Positions 15,864-23,439 of a stretch of DNA of 64,000 nt are shown one piece after another. The stretch lies in assembly GCA_023412005.1 (NCBI GenBank), contig JAEYOE010000032.1, positions 62,001 to 126,000 on the forward strand. The letters run 5' to 3'. Source of the stretch: Bacillota bacterium. GTDB taxonomy: Bacteria; Bacillota; Clostridia; Christensenellales; SZUA-584. The notes beneath the pieces are model-generated. The model was not told the origin of the DNA. It worked only from the letters and a program-made list of their open reading frames with translations, and searched no databases. How positions within the stretch are numbered: the stretch's first letter is position 1; each line of letters starts with the position of its first letter. Both the position numbers and the translations under genes were made by a program.

Positions 15864-16712
15864 ATGAACGAACCCATCATGATGGACGGCAAGGTGCTGG
15901 CCAAGGAGATTGAAGAAGACTTGTCTGTTCGCGCCAAACGCATTATCGAAATAACGGGTAAGGTACCGGTTCTCGCGACGATACTCGTAGGCGGCAACCC
16001 TGCGTCTGTCACATATGTGCGCATGAAGGGCAACGCGTGCAAACGCGTCGGGATAGACTCGCTGCGTGTGGAGCTGCCAGAGAGCACCACAACAGAACAG
16101 CTGCTTGCAAAGATCGACGAACTCAACGCGGACGACAACGTTTGCGGCATATTGCTGCAGCACCCTGTGCCGGCCCAGATTGACGAGCAGCGCTGCTTCA
16201 ACGCGATTGCGCCTGAGAAAGACACGGACGGCGTGAACACGAGCAGCTTCGGCGCGATGACAATGCACTTGCCTGCTTTTAAATCCGCAACGCCGCTGTC
16301 GGTGATGGCGCTGCTGAAACGGTACGGTATCGACGTCGCGGGCAAAGAGGCCGTGGTGGTGGGCCGCAGCCCGATCCTCGGGAAGCCGGTGGCGATGCTG
16401 CTGCTGAACGCGGACGCGACCGTGACGATATGCCACAGCAAAACAAAGAATCTGCCCGAGGTGGTGAAACGGGCTGATATTGTTGTCGCGGCGGTAGGGC
16501 GCGCCAATTTCATTCAGGCGGATTGGGTGAAGGAGGGCGCGGTGCTGATTGACGCGGGATACAACGAGGGCAATGTGGGCGATATCGACCTGGAAAACGC
16601 AGCGGGTAAATCGAGCGCGTACACGCCGGTGCCGGGCGGCGTGGGGCCGGTGACGATTGCGAAGTTGATTGAGCAGACGGTAGAATCGGCGGAGAGAAAA
16701 GCGGGGCTGTAG
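15864..16712 (+). CDS. folD: Bifunctional methylene-THF dehydrogenase / methenyl-THF cyclohydrolase
   Basis: Interconverts 5,10-methylene-THF and 10-formyl-THF with NADP in the cytoplasm. The 282 residues show the FolD signatures 'VGGNPASVTYVRMKGNACKRVGI' (with the catalytic Tyr and Lys), 'GILLQHPVPAQID', 'VVVGRSPILGKPVAMLLL' of the NADP fold and the C-terminal 'PVPGGVGPVTIAKL'. Length is standard. GGAGG lies seven bases before the ATG. It is a single-gene unit under the ZTP riboswitch, which fits its role in restoring formyl-THF when purine synthesis stalls at AICAR. Confidence 0.97.
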   Translation: MNEPIMMDGKVLAKEIEEDLSVRAKRIIEITGKVPVLATILVGGNPASVTYVRMKGNACKRVGIDSLRVELPESTTTEQLLAKIDELNADDNVCGILLQHPVPAQIDEQRCFNAIAPEKDTDGVNTSSFGAMTMHLPAFKSATPLSVMALLKRYGIDVAGKEAVVVGRSPILGKPVAMLLLNADATVTICHSKTKNLPEVVKRADIVVAAVGRANFIQADWVKEGAVLIDAGYNEGNVGDIDLENAAGKSSAYTPVPGGVGPVTIAKLIEQTVESAERKAGL

Positions 16713-16748
16713 ATAAGAAGACGCGCTGACAAACTTCGATTTTAATTG

Positions 16749-16875
16749 CAATCCTCCGTCGCACTGCGTGCGCCATCTCCTTTCAAAAGGAGGCTTTCTT
16801 TTAAGCATTTTATACTGCTTGCGTTTTTTAAGGCTCCTTTTGAAAGGAGCTGTCAGCGAAGCTGACTGAGGATTG
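16749..16875. repeat. Palindromic MITE-like repeat, copy 1
   Basis: A 127-bp non-coding element with terminal inverted CAATCCTC ... GAGGATTG. Each arm contains a small hairpin (CGCACTGCGTGCG on the left, GTCAGCGAAGCTGAC on the right) and a pyrimidine/purine palindrome (CTCCTTTCAAAAGGAG on the left, CTCCTTTTGAAAGGAG on the right). The centre is AT-rich. It encodes no transposase, so it looks like a miniature mobile element or REP-type palindrome. Confidence 0.75.
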
Positions 16876-16973
16876 ATTGAGACAGGTTCTGTTCTCGCGT
16901 ATCTTTGCACATACAGGAACTGCCGCTGTTTGGCAGCTTAAGAAGTTATTTTTGTATTAGATATGAACCATCG

Positions 16974-17063
16974 CAATCCTCCGTCGCACTCTGTGCGCCA
17001 CCTTCTTTCAAAAGGAGGCTTTGTTCAAAGCGTTTTGTTACTGCTCATGCTGACTGAGGATTG
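16974..17063. repeat. Palindromic MITE-like repeat, copy 2 (truncated)
   Basis: A 90-bp relative of the element at 16749-16875 with the same ends CAATCCTC ... GAGGATTG and a near-identical left arm (CCGTCGCACTCTGTGCGCCA, then CTTTCAAAAGGAGGC). The right arm has lost its inner palindrome and most of its small hairpin, keeping only GCTGACTGAGGATTG. Confidence 0.72.
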
Positions 17064-17144
17064 AAAGTAACTGCACGAAAACGGCTATCGATATTAGACG
17101 TGGGATTCTTCCTCCCTGCAGTCGTCAGAATGACATTGAGACAT

Positions 17145-17176
17145 AAAAAAGCCTTCGGCGTTTGCCGAAGGCTTTT
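17145..17176. terminator. Bidirectional terminator after tkt
   Basis: AAAAAA GCCTTCGGC GTTT GCCGAAGGC TTTT: a perfect 9-bp GC-rich stem with A and T flanks. It ends the transketolase message on the minus strand and could also stop read-through from folD. Confidence 0.9.
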
Positions 17177-17191
17177 GTGCGTTTATAATGC

Positions 17192-19174
17192 TTATTTCCC
17201 GAGCACTTCAATGGCTTTCTGTGCCACATTGTCCACGGTCAGGCCGAAGGCTTCATACAGCTTGCCCGCAGGAGCCGACGCACCGAAATGATCGAGCCCG
17301 ATGATGGTGCCTTTGGCGGCGTATTTGTGCCAGCCAAACGTGGTGCCTGCTTCCACAATCACGCGCTTATCCAGCGCATCCGGCAGCACACTCTGCTTGT
17401 AGGCTTCGCTCTGCTCTTCGAACACATCCACACACGGCATGGATACCACGCGCGCGCTGATGCCCTCGTCAAACAGCTTTTGTCCGGCTTTGTAGCAGAG
17501 TTCCACTTCGCTGCCCGTGCCGATGAGTATCACCGACGGGTCTGTGCCGAAGTCCTTCAGCACGTAGCCGCCAAGAAGGGCAGTTTCGCCGGTTTCGTCG
17601 AACAGCGGCAGTGTTTGGCGCGAAAGTGCAATCACAGACGGGCCTTCGGCTGTCAGCGCGGAGATATAGGCTGCGGCCGTTTCCTTGGAATCGGCCGGAC
17701 GCCACATGTAGGTGTTGGGCGTGGCGCGCATGCAAGCCAGCTGCTCAATCGGCTGATGTGTCGGGCCGTCTTCACCCACGCCGATGCTGTCGTGCGTCAT
17801 CACGTAAATCACAGGAAGACCCATCAACGCAGACATACGCACCGCGTTCTTTAAGTAATCGGTGAATACGAAGAAGGTTGCCACATACGGAATCACGCCG
17901 CCGTGCAGCGCAAGGCCGTTGGCGATCGCCGCCATCGCGAATTCGCGGATGCCGTAATGAATGTTGCTGCCTTCCGGGCAGTCAGGCGAGAAATATGGTT
18001 TATCCTTGATTACCGAGAGGTTCGAGGGGCCAAGGTCGGCACTGCCGCCGAACAGGCCGGGCAGCTTTTCAGCCAAACGGTTGAGCATAATGCCGGAAGA
18101 CTGGCGCGTGGCCAGCGGCTTATCAAATTCATAGAACGATTTATCGTTGAGTACGCTTAAATCGACAGGTGAGAAGCACTTGCTCCAAAGCTCGGCCATT
18201 TCGGGGAACTTTTTGCAGTAATCGGCGAACATGCTGCTCCATTTTTCTTCGGTTTCGGTGTAGCCCTTCTGGCGCTTGTCCGCTTCGGCCTTCACTTCGT
18301 CCGGCACGTAGAAGCTTTCTTGGTATGGCCAGCCGAGCGTCTCTTTCAGGGTGATGATGTTCGGGTCTCCGAGGGGTGACCCATGGCACGAGGCTTTGCC
18401 CTGTACAGCGGGGCAGCCGTAGCCGATATCGGTTTTGATGATGATGATGGAGGGTTTGCCCGTTTCCGCTTTTGCGGCGGCAATCGCTTTGTCGATGCTG
18501 TCAAGATCTTCGTTGCCGTTGTCGACATTCAGCACCTGCCAGCCGTACGCGTCAAAGCGTTTGGCAACGTCTTCATCAAACGCGAAATCCGTTTCGCCCT
18601 CAATCGTAATCTTGTTGCGGTCGTAAAGCAAAATCAGCTTGCCGAGCTTCAGTGTGCCGGCGAGTGAGCACGCTTCAGATGCCACGCCTTCCATCAGGCA
18701 GCCGTCGCCTGTCAGCGCGTAGGTGTAGTGGTCTATCACGTTGTAGCCGTCTTTATTGAACATGGCAGCCAAATGCGCTTCGGCCATCGCCATACCGACA
18801 GCGTTCGCGATACCCTGACCGAGCGGGCCTGTGGTGGTCTCAATGCCGGCGATGTGGCCGTATTCGGGATGACCCGCTGTTTTGGAACCGAATTGACGGA
18901 AGTTTTTAAGCTCATCAATGGTTGCTTCTTCATAGCCGAAGGTATGCAGCAATGCGTAAAGCAGCATTGAGCCATGACCGGCAGAGAGCACGAAGCGGTC
19001 TCTGTCTACAAAGCCCGGGTTTTTGGGGTTGTGTTTCAAATGCTTGGCCCAAAGCGTATATGCCATGGGGGCAGCGCCGAGAGGCAGGCCCGGGTGGCCG
19101 CTGTTCGCTTTTTGTACGCCTTCAACAGCCAAAATGCGAATGGTGTTGACGGATAGTTTATCCACGTTGTTCAT
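17192..19174 (-). CDS. tkt: Transketolase
   Basis: Thiamine-diphosphate enzyme of the non-oxidative pentose phosphate pathway that moves two-carbon units between sugar phosphates. The 660-residue full-length protein has the N-terminal 'ANSGHPGLPLGAAPMAYTLW', the ThDP/metal motif 'GDGCLMEGVASEA ... LILLYDRNKITIEG', the 'THDSIGVGEDGPTHQPIEQL' pyrimidine-domain signature, and the C-terminal 'DHFGASAPAGKLYEAFGLT'. A perfect AGGAGG is at the ideal distance from the ATG. It is a monocistronic unit, 133 bp downstream of the YugP-like gene on the same strand. Confidence 0.97.
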   Translation of the reverse strand: MNNVDKLSVNTIRILAVEGVQKANSGHPGLPLGAAPMAYTLWAKHLKHNPKNPGFVDRDRFVLSAGHGSMLLYALLHTFGYEEATIDELKNFRQFGSKTAGHPEYGHIAGIETTTGPLGQGIANAVGMAMAEAHLAAMFNKDGYNVIDHYTYALTGDGCLMEGVASEACSLAGTLKLGKLILLYDRNKITIEGETDFAFDEDVAKRFDAYGWQVLNVDNGNEDLDSIDKAIAAAKAETGKPSIIIIKTDIGYGCPAVQGKASCHGSPLGDPNIITLKETLGWPYQESFYVPDEVKAEADKRQKGYTETEEKWSSMFADYCKKFPEMAELWSKCFSPVDLSVLNDKSFYEFDKPLATRQSSGIMLNRLAEKLPGLFGGSADLGPSNLSVIKDKPYFSPDCPEGSNIHYGIREFAMAAIANGLALHGGVIPYVATFFVFTDYLKNAVRMSALMGLPVIYVMTHDSIGVGEDGPTHQPIEQLACMRATPNTYMWRPADSKETAAAYISALTAEGPSVIALSRQTLPLFDETGETALLGGYVLKDFGTDPSVILIGTGSEVELCYKAGQKLFDEGISARVVSMPCVDVFEEQSEAYKQSVLPDALDKRVIVEAGTTFGWHKYAAKGTIIGLDHFGASAPAGKLYEAFGLTVDNVAQKAIEVLGK

Positions 19175-19306
19175 ATAGTCCTCCTAAAGAATGTGATACG
19201 GTTAAAACCGTGAGTTTCGTAGATGTTTCGTTCGTTTCGAACATATCAACTTATTATAATGTCTGTTATGATGAATCACAACAAAAAAATAAATTTGAAC
19301 AATTGC

Positions 19307-20002
19307 TTACTTGCGGCGCGACAGCACGCTAAACCGAAGCACATTGAGCAATGCGACAAGCGTGGCGGCCACATAGGTCAGCGCTGCCGCTTCAAGCATT
19401 TTCTTGGCACCATATTGCTCTTCGTCTGTCAGTATGTTTTGTGCCTGAATCGCAGCCAGCGCGCGCCGTGAAGCGTTGAACTCCACGGGCAGCGTGATCA
19501 GCTGAAATATGAAAATTGCGAGAAAGATAAACACGGCGAGATTAATAGTACCTTTAAAACCGGCTAAAAAGCCAAATATCAATATCGGCCAAAGCATGTA
19601 TGAAGCGAAGCTGACAACAGGCGCAAGAAGGCTTCGGATGTTCAGCGGGAAATAGCCCGTGCTGTGCTGCATGGCGTGGCCGGATTCGTGCGCGGCAACC
19701 GCCACCGCTGCCACCGAACTGCCCGCATAGTTGGCTTCGGAGAGGTTCAGCGTTTTCTTGCGCGGGTTGTAGTTGTCCGACAATCTGCCGTGGGTCGGGT
19801 TAATTGCAACATGATAAATACCGTTGGCCGTCAGTATGCGCGACGCGGCTTCGCGGCCGGTGATGCCGCTGCTGACGGGTATTTTGGTATACATCGCATA
19901 AGCGCTGTTCACCTTGGCTTGCGCCCACATCGCAACGATGATGCCCGGGACGATCAAAAATATCGTCCAGTCCATATAATAATAATTTGAGAAATGAGAC
20001 AT
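19307..20002 (-). CDS. Membrane zinc metallopeptidase, YugP family
   Basis: Neutral zinc metallopeptidase family 2 (YugP-like), 231 residues. A helix at about 9-25, the zinc/catalytic motif AAHESGHAMQH at about 106-117, and two or three helices after it (LLAPVVSFASYMLWPILIFGFLAG and LAVFIFLAIFIFQLITL). The 'EFNASRRALAAIQAQNILTDEE' segment carries the third metal-ligand region. GGAGGTG precedes the ATG. Substrates are unknown for the family; membrane-protein quality control is a guess. The length is normal. Confidence 0.9.
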   Translation of the reverse strand: MSHFSNYYYMDWTIFLIVPGIIVAMWAQAKVNSAYAMYTKIPVSSGITGREAASRILTANGIYHVAINPTHGRLSDNYNPRKKTLNLSEANYAGSSVAAVAVAAHESGHAMQHSTGYFPLNIRSLLAPVVSFASYMLWPILIFGFLAGFKGTINLAVFIFLAIFIFQLITLPVEFNASRRALAAIQAQNILTDEEQYGAKKMLEAAALTYVAATLVALLNVLRFSVLSRRK

Positions 20003-20029
20003 ATCAGCACCTCCGTATCATTTCTATTA

Positions 20030-20560
20030 TTATCTGTGTAATTGCAGTTTCAATGCACCCGCAGCTCTTGGAAACACGGCATGCGCGACAACCCCTGTGA
20101 TGGTGCCGGATACCGCGCCGATAATCAGCAGTATAAATGCGTAGTAAAAAAGCCGCGCTTCACTCGTCATCAGCACCGCGACGCACACCTGCATCAGGTT
20201 ATGTATGCACGCGCCGATCATCGAGATGCCGACGATGGTGAGCGGCTTCACCGCTTTTAAAGCAATGGCCATCGCCAAAACGCTGACCAGCACACCCGGT
20301 GCCGAATATAAGAACATGCCAAAGCCGCCTGTGAAAAACGACGCGAGCAATGCACGCAGCAGGCCCACCGTGAGCGCGGCAGGCAGTGAAAAATAGCTGA
20401 GCAGAAACATCGAAACGATGTTGGCGAGGCCGAGCTTTACGCCCGGAATGGGCAGCGGCACAAGCGCGCCCAGCATGCTTTCCACCACGGAGAGCACCAG
20501 TGATATCGCGAGCAGCGCCCCGAGCAGCGCAATGCGGCGCGGGGTCAATTTATTCCGCAA
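20030..20560 (-). CDS. Gx transporter family membrane protein
   Basis: A 176-residue hydrophobic protein of the Gx transporter family (formerly called heptaprenyl diphosphate synthase component I, COG4769), which is related to ECF-type S components. About five helices; the conserved 'LGALVPLPIPGVKLGLANIVSMFLL' and 'GGFGMFLYSAPGVL' segments are typical. The start is TTG 20560, with GAGGTGG just upstream, overlapping the preceding NusG-II gene by 11 bp. The substrate is unknown. Co-occurrence with the NusG-domain-II protein is a recurrent firmicute arrangement. Confidence 0.85.
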   Translation of the reverse strand: MRNKLTPRRIALLGALLAISLVLSVVESMLGALVPLPIPGVKLGLANIVSMFLLSYFSLPAALTVGLLRALLASFFTGGFGMFLYSAPGVLVSVLAMAIALKAVKPLTIVGISMIGACIHNLMQVCVAVLMTSEARLFYYAFILLIIGAVSGTITGVVAHAVFPRAAGALKLQLHR

Positions 20561-20903
20561 TCACGTCCACCTCGCTTTCTCCGGTGAGCGTAACGGAAAC
20601 TTTGTTAGGCAAACAGGCCATGCTGCTGCCCGGGGAAAAGAGCCAGCCCGCATGCACGCATTCCTGACCGGGGCAGTTGGACTGGGAAAACGCGATGGCA
20701 CCGTCTTTTACTTCAAAACGAACATTGCCCACCCAAAAAGACTGATTGACGTCAAGCTTCACTTCGCGCACAACTTGGCCGTTCATACGAATAACAGCCG
20801 ATTGGGCGCTGCCGCTGCCAGACAGCAAAATGATGCCGGTTACTGCGATCACAACGATGATGATAAACAGCAAAATATCAGCTTTTGAGAGCATAAGCTT
20901 CAT
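20550..20903 (-). CDS. NusG domain II-containing protein
   Basis: A membrane-anchored extracytoplasmic protein of about 117 residues. A single helix (about 9-30, ILLFIIIVVIAVTGIILL) is followed by a NusG domain II/KOW-like beta domain with the signature 'NCPGQECVHAGWLFSPGSSMACLPNKV', whose cysteine pairs are characteristic. The start is taken as ATG 20903; an in-frame ATG at 20924 sits at or before the predicted transcription start. It is the first gene of an operon with the Gx transporter. The function is unknown; a link to membrane redox or flavin export systems is suggested by family context only. Confidence 0.85.
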   Translation of the reverse strand: MKLMLSKADILLFIIIVVIAVTGIILLSGSGSAQSAVIRMNGQVVREVKLDVNQSFWVGNVRFEVKDGAIAFSQSNCPGQECVHAGWLFSPGSSMACLPNKVSVTLTGESEVDVIAE

Positions 20904-20931
20904 TGTTTGTCTTTTTAACTTCATGATAATC

Positions 20932-20960
20932 ATTATAGTGTTTTGTATAAAAAGCCGCAA
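20932..20960 (-). promoter_or_regulatory. Promoter of the NusG-II/Gx operon
   Basis: On the minus strand, a -35-like TTGCGG (20955-20960) and a -10 TATAAT (20932-20937) are separated by 17 bp. This places the transcript start about 20 bp before ATG 20903. Confidence 0.5.
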
Positions 20961-21034
20961 CGGGTTGTATAAGGGGCTCTTTCATTTATCAGGTAAATAA
21001 AGTTTGAATTAACTGTAAACAATCAAACCAACAA

Positions 21035-21064
21035 TTGACACAGAAGTAAGTCTGAGCGTATAGT
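21035..21064 (+). promoter_or_regulatory. Promoter of the tetR-ABC operon
   Basis: TTGACA (21035-21040) and TATAGT (21059-21064) with an 18-bp spacer. It lies directly upstream of a perfect palindrome. Confidence 0.7.
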
Positions 21065-21075
21065 GATAAAAATGA

Positions 21076-21091
21076 AAGTAAGTACTTACTT
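21076..21091 (+). promoter_or_regulatory. TetR-type operator palindrome
   Basis: Perfect 16-bp palindrome AAGTAAGTACTTACTT, 12 bp downstream of the -10 box. This is a common sequence for operators of TetR-family repressors and suggests autoregulation of the operon. Confidence 0.75.
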
Positions 21092-21127
21092 AAAAAGTTT
21101 GCAGTTTACAACAAAGGAGGGAAGCCA

Positions 21128-21715
21128 GTGAAGGACACACGGAACAATATATTATCGGCGGCACGGGAGTTGTTTGAAAAAAGGGGGTTTGCCGCTGCAA
21201 CCACCAAGGACATTGCCGAACTGGCCGGGGTCAGTGAAGTCACATTGTTCCGGCATTTTCCAACCAAGCGGGAGCTGTTTAACGAAACGCTGCACAGCTG
21301 CCTGCACCCGTATAAGATGGAGGAATATTTAAAAAGCGGTGTAACATATAACCTAAAAAAGGATCTTAAGCACATGGCACATGACATGCGGGAGAACTTT
21401 AGTAAAAACGCACCGATGATTCGCATGATCATGCGCGACAAAATCAGAGACTCGGTGCCCGAGAAGGATATGCGCAACAAAGAGCATCATATGCGCACCG
21501 GCCTTTTGGCCTATTTTGGCGCAATGAGAAGCGCAGGGGCACTCAGTGCACCGCCTGAGATGGCAATGAAGTTTTTTATGACGAATATTACGGGAAGCAT
21601 CATGAAGGATGTGCTGTCGACCGGGCAGGTTGAGAGTGACGATACTTATTTTGAATGGATGCTAGATCAGGTTATCAACATTTTGAGCACAGAGTCAGGG
21701 AAGGACAGTTTATGA
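21128..21715 (+). CDS. TetR-family transcriptional regulator
   Basis: Repressor of 195 residues. The N-terminal HTH (about 1-50) reads 'ILSAARELFEKRGFAAATTKDIAELAGVSEVTLFRHFPTKRELF', a textbook TetR signature; the rest is a helical ligand-binding domain. The start is GTG 21128, with AGGAGGG ahead. It is the first gene of an operon in which its stop overlaps the ATG of the first ABC exporter gene (ATGA). It most likely represses the exporter in the absence of an exported or toxic ligand, through the palindrome just upstream. Confidence 0.93.
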   Translation: MKDTRNNILSAARELFEKRGFAAATTKDIAELAGVSEVTLFRHFPTKRELFNETLHSCLHPYKMEEYLKSGVTYNLKKDLKHMAHDMRENFSKNAPMIRMIMRDKIRDSVPEKDMRNKEHHMRTGLLAYFGAMRSAGALSAPPEMAMKFFMTNITGSIMKDVLSTGQVESDDTYFEWMLDQVINILSTESGKDSL

Positions 21716-23439
21716 GAAAATTATTCAAATACATGGGGCCTTACAAGTGGCCTGTCATATTGGTGGTGCTGCTGACGGCAGGCCAGTCAATCAGCCAGCT
21801 GTATCTGCCGGCATTGATGTCCGACATTGTTGACAAAGGCGTGGTGGGCAAGGATATTGGTTTAATCATTCAAGCGGGCCTCATTATGCTCGTGTTTTCG
21901 CTGGTGGTAACCGTGTGCACCGTGCTGGCGCGGCTTTTCAGCTCGCAGGTGGCGGTTGGGGTTGCACGTGATCTGCGTGCCGATATATTTAAAACGGTGA
22001 CGAATTACTCGATGAATGAGTTTGATAAAATCGGAACCTCGTCGCTGATCACACGTTCAACGAACGACGTGACGCAGATTATGAACGCGATGGTGATGAT
22101 ACTAAGCATGCTGTTGATGGCACCCATCATGTGCGTCGGCGGCATTATCATGGCTGTGAGAGAAGGCACCGGCCTGTCGTGGATCATTGTGGCGGCGATT
22201 GTGTTGATGTCGGTTTTGGTGTTGCTGGTGGCCAAAAACGTGCTTCCGCTTTTCAAATCGCTACAGAAGAAAATTGACAGGGTGAACCTGGTGCTGCGCG
22301 AAGGCTTAACGGGTATCCGCGTGATCCGTGCGTTCAACAAAACGAGCCACGAGCAGGAACGTTTTGACGAGGCAAACCTCGATTTGACGAACACGTCGAT
22401 CAAGGTGTACCGCTGGATGGCGGCGGTATTCCCGGCGATTATGATGATATTAAACATTGCGACTGTAGCGGTGATGTGGTTTGGCGGTATCCGTGTTAAC
22501 AGCGGTGAAGTACAGGTAGGCCAGCTGATGGCGTTTCAGCAGTATGTGATGCAGATCATGCTCTCTGTGATCATGGCGACGATGATGTTTGTGATGTTGC
22601 CCCGCGCTTCTGCCTCAGCCGACCGCATCAATGAGGTGCTTGGCATGAAAGCGTCTGTTAACGATAAGATGAGCACCGCACCGCAGACAGCGCTGAAGGG
22701 ACATGTGGAATTTAAAAATGTAAGTTTCAGCTATGAGGGCGCCACAGACCCGGTGCTGACGGACATAAGCTTTGTATCAAAACCCGGTCAGATCACCGCG
22801 ATTATCGGCGGCACGGGCTCGGGCAAATCGACGATGATTAAGCTGATACCCCGGTTTTACGATGTGACAGACGGCCATGTGCTGGTTAACGGCGTGGACG
22901 TGCGCGCCTATGCGCAGGCGGAGCTGAGAAAGAAAATCGGCTTTGTGCCGCAAAAAGCGAGCCTTATCAGCGGCACCATTGCGGACAATTTACGGTTCGG
23001 CAAGCCGGATGCGACGCAGCAGGAGATGGACGCGGCGCTCACGATTGCGCAGGCCGAAGAATTTGTATCCACGCTGGAAGGCGGCACGGAGGCGGCAGTC
23101 TCTCAGGACGGCACGAACTTCTCGGGCGGGCAGAAGCAGCGGCTGTCTATCGCGCGCGCGCTGATCAGAAAGCCCGAAATCTACATTTTTGATGACAGTT
23201 TTTCGGCGCTCGATTTCAAGACGGACGCAAAATTAAGGCAGGCGCTCTCTTCGGAGATTAAGAATGCCAGTGTGCTGATTGTGGCACAGCGCGTGAGCAC
23301 CGTGATGAACGCCGACAATATACTCGTGCTGGATGAAGGCCGTCTGGTGGGTCAGGGCACGCATAAGCAACTGATGCAAAGCTGCAGCACATACCGCGAA
23401 ATTGTGGAATCGCAGCTTTCCGTGGAGGAACTCGCATGA
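21712..23439 (+). CDS. Heterodimeric ABC exporter, subunit with degenerate ATPase site
   Basis: About 575 residues: six-helix exporter domain (about 15-300) and ATPase domain (about 335-575). Walker A is GGTGSGKST, and the signature FSGGQKQR is canonical. Walker B ends in IFDDS (Asp where the catalytic Glu should be) and the switch His is Gln in 'VAQRVST', so its own site is degenerate. The start is ATG 21712, overlapping the tetR stop. With the next gene it forms a BmrCD/TM287-288-like pair, probably exporting drugs or peptides. The substrate is unknown. Confidence 0.93.
   Translation: MRKLFKYMGPYKWPVILVVLLTAGQSISQLYLPALMSDIVDKGVVGKDIGLIIQAGLIMLVFSLVVTVCTVLARLFSSQVAVGVARDLRADIFKTVTNYSMNEFDKIGTSSLITRSTNDVTQIMNAMVMILSMLLMAPIMCVGGIIMAVREGTGLSWIIVAAIVLMSVLVLLVAKNVLPLFKSLQKKIDRVNLVLREGLTGIRVIRAFNKTSHEQERFDEANLDLTNTSIKVYRWMAAVFPAIMMILNIATVAVMWFGGIRVNSGEVQVGQLMAFQQYVMQIMLSVIMATMMFVMLPRASASADRINEVLGMKASVNDKMSTAPQTALKGHVEFKNVSFSYEGATDPVLTDISFVSKPGQITAIIGGTGSGKSTMIKLIPRFYDVTDGHVLVNGVDVRAYAQAELRKKIGFVPQKASLISGTIADNLRFGKPDATQQEMDAALTIAQAEEFVSTLEGGTEAAVSQDGTNFSGGQKQRLSIARALIRKPEIYIFDDSFSALDFKTDAKLRQALSSEIKNASVLIVAQRVSTVMNADNILVLDEGRLVGQGTHKQLMQSCSTYREIVESQLSVEELA

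Larger units (their letters stand above)
16713..17144. other. Repeat-filled intergenic region between folD and tkt
   Basis: Carries two short palindromic elements (listed separately) and a stretch at about 17097-17138 ('GATTCTTCCTCCCTGCAGTC ... AGAATGACA') that resembles a further dispersed repeat type common in Clostridia genomes. No protein gene or RNA gene is evident. Confidence 0.6.
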
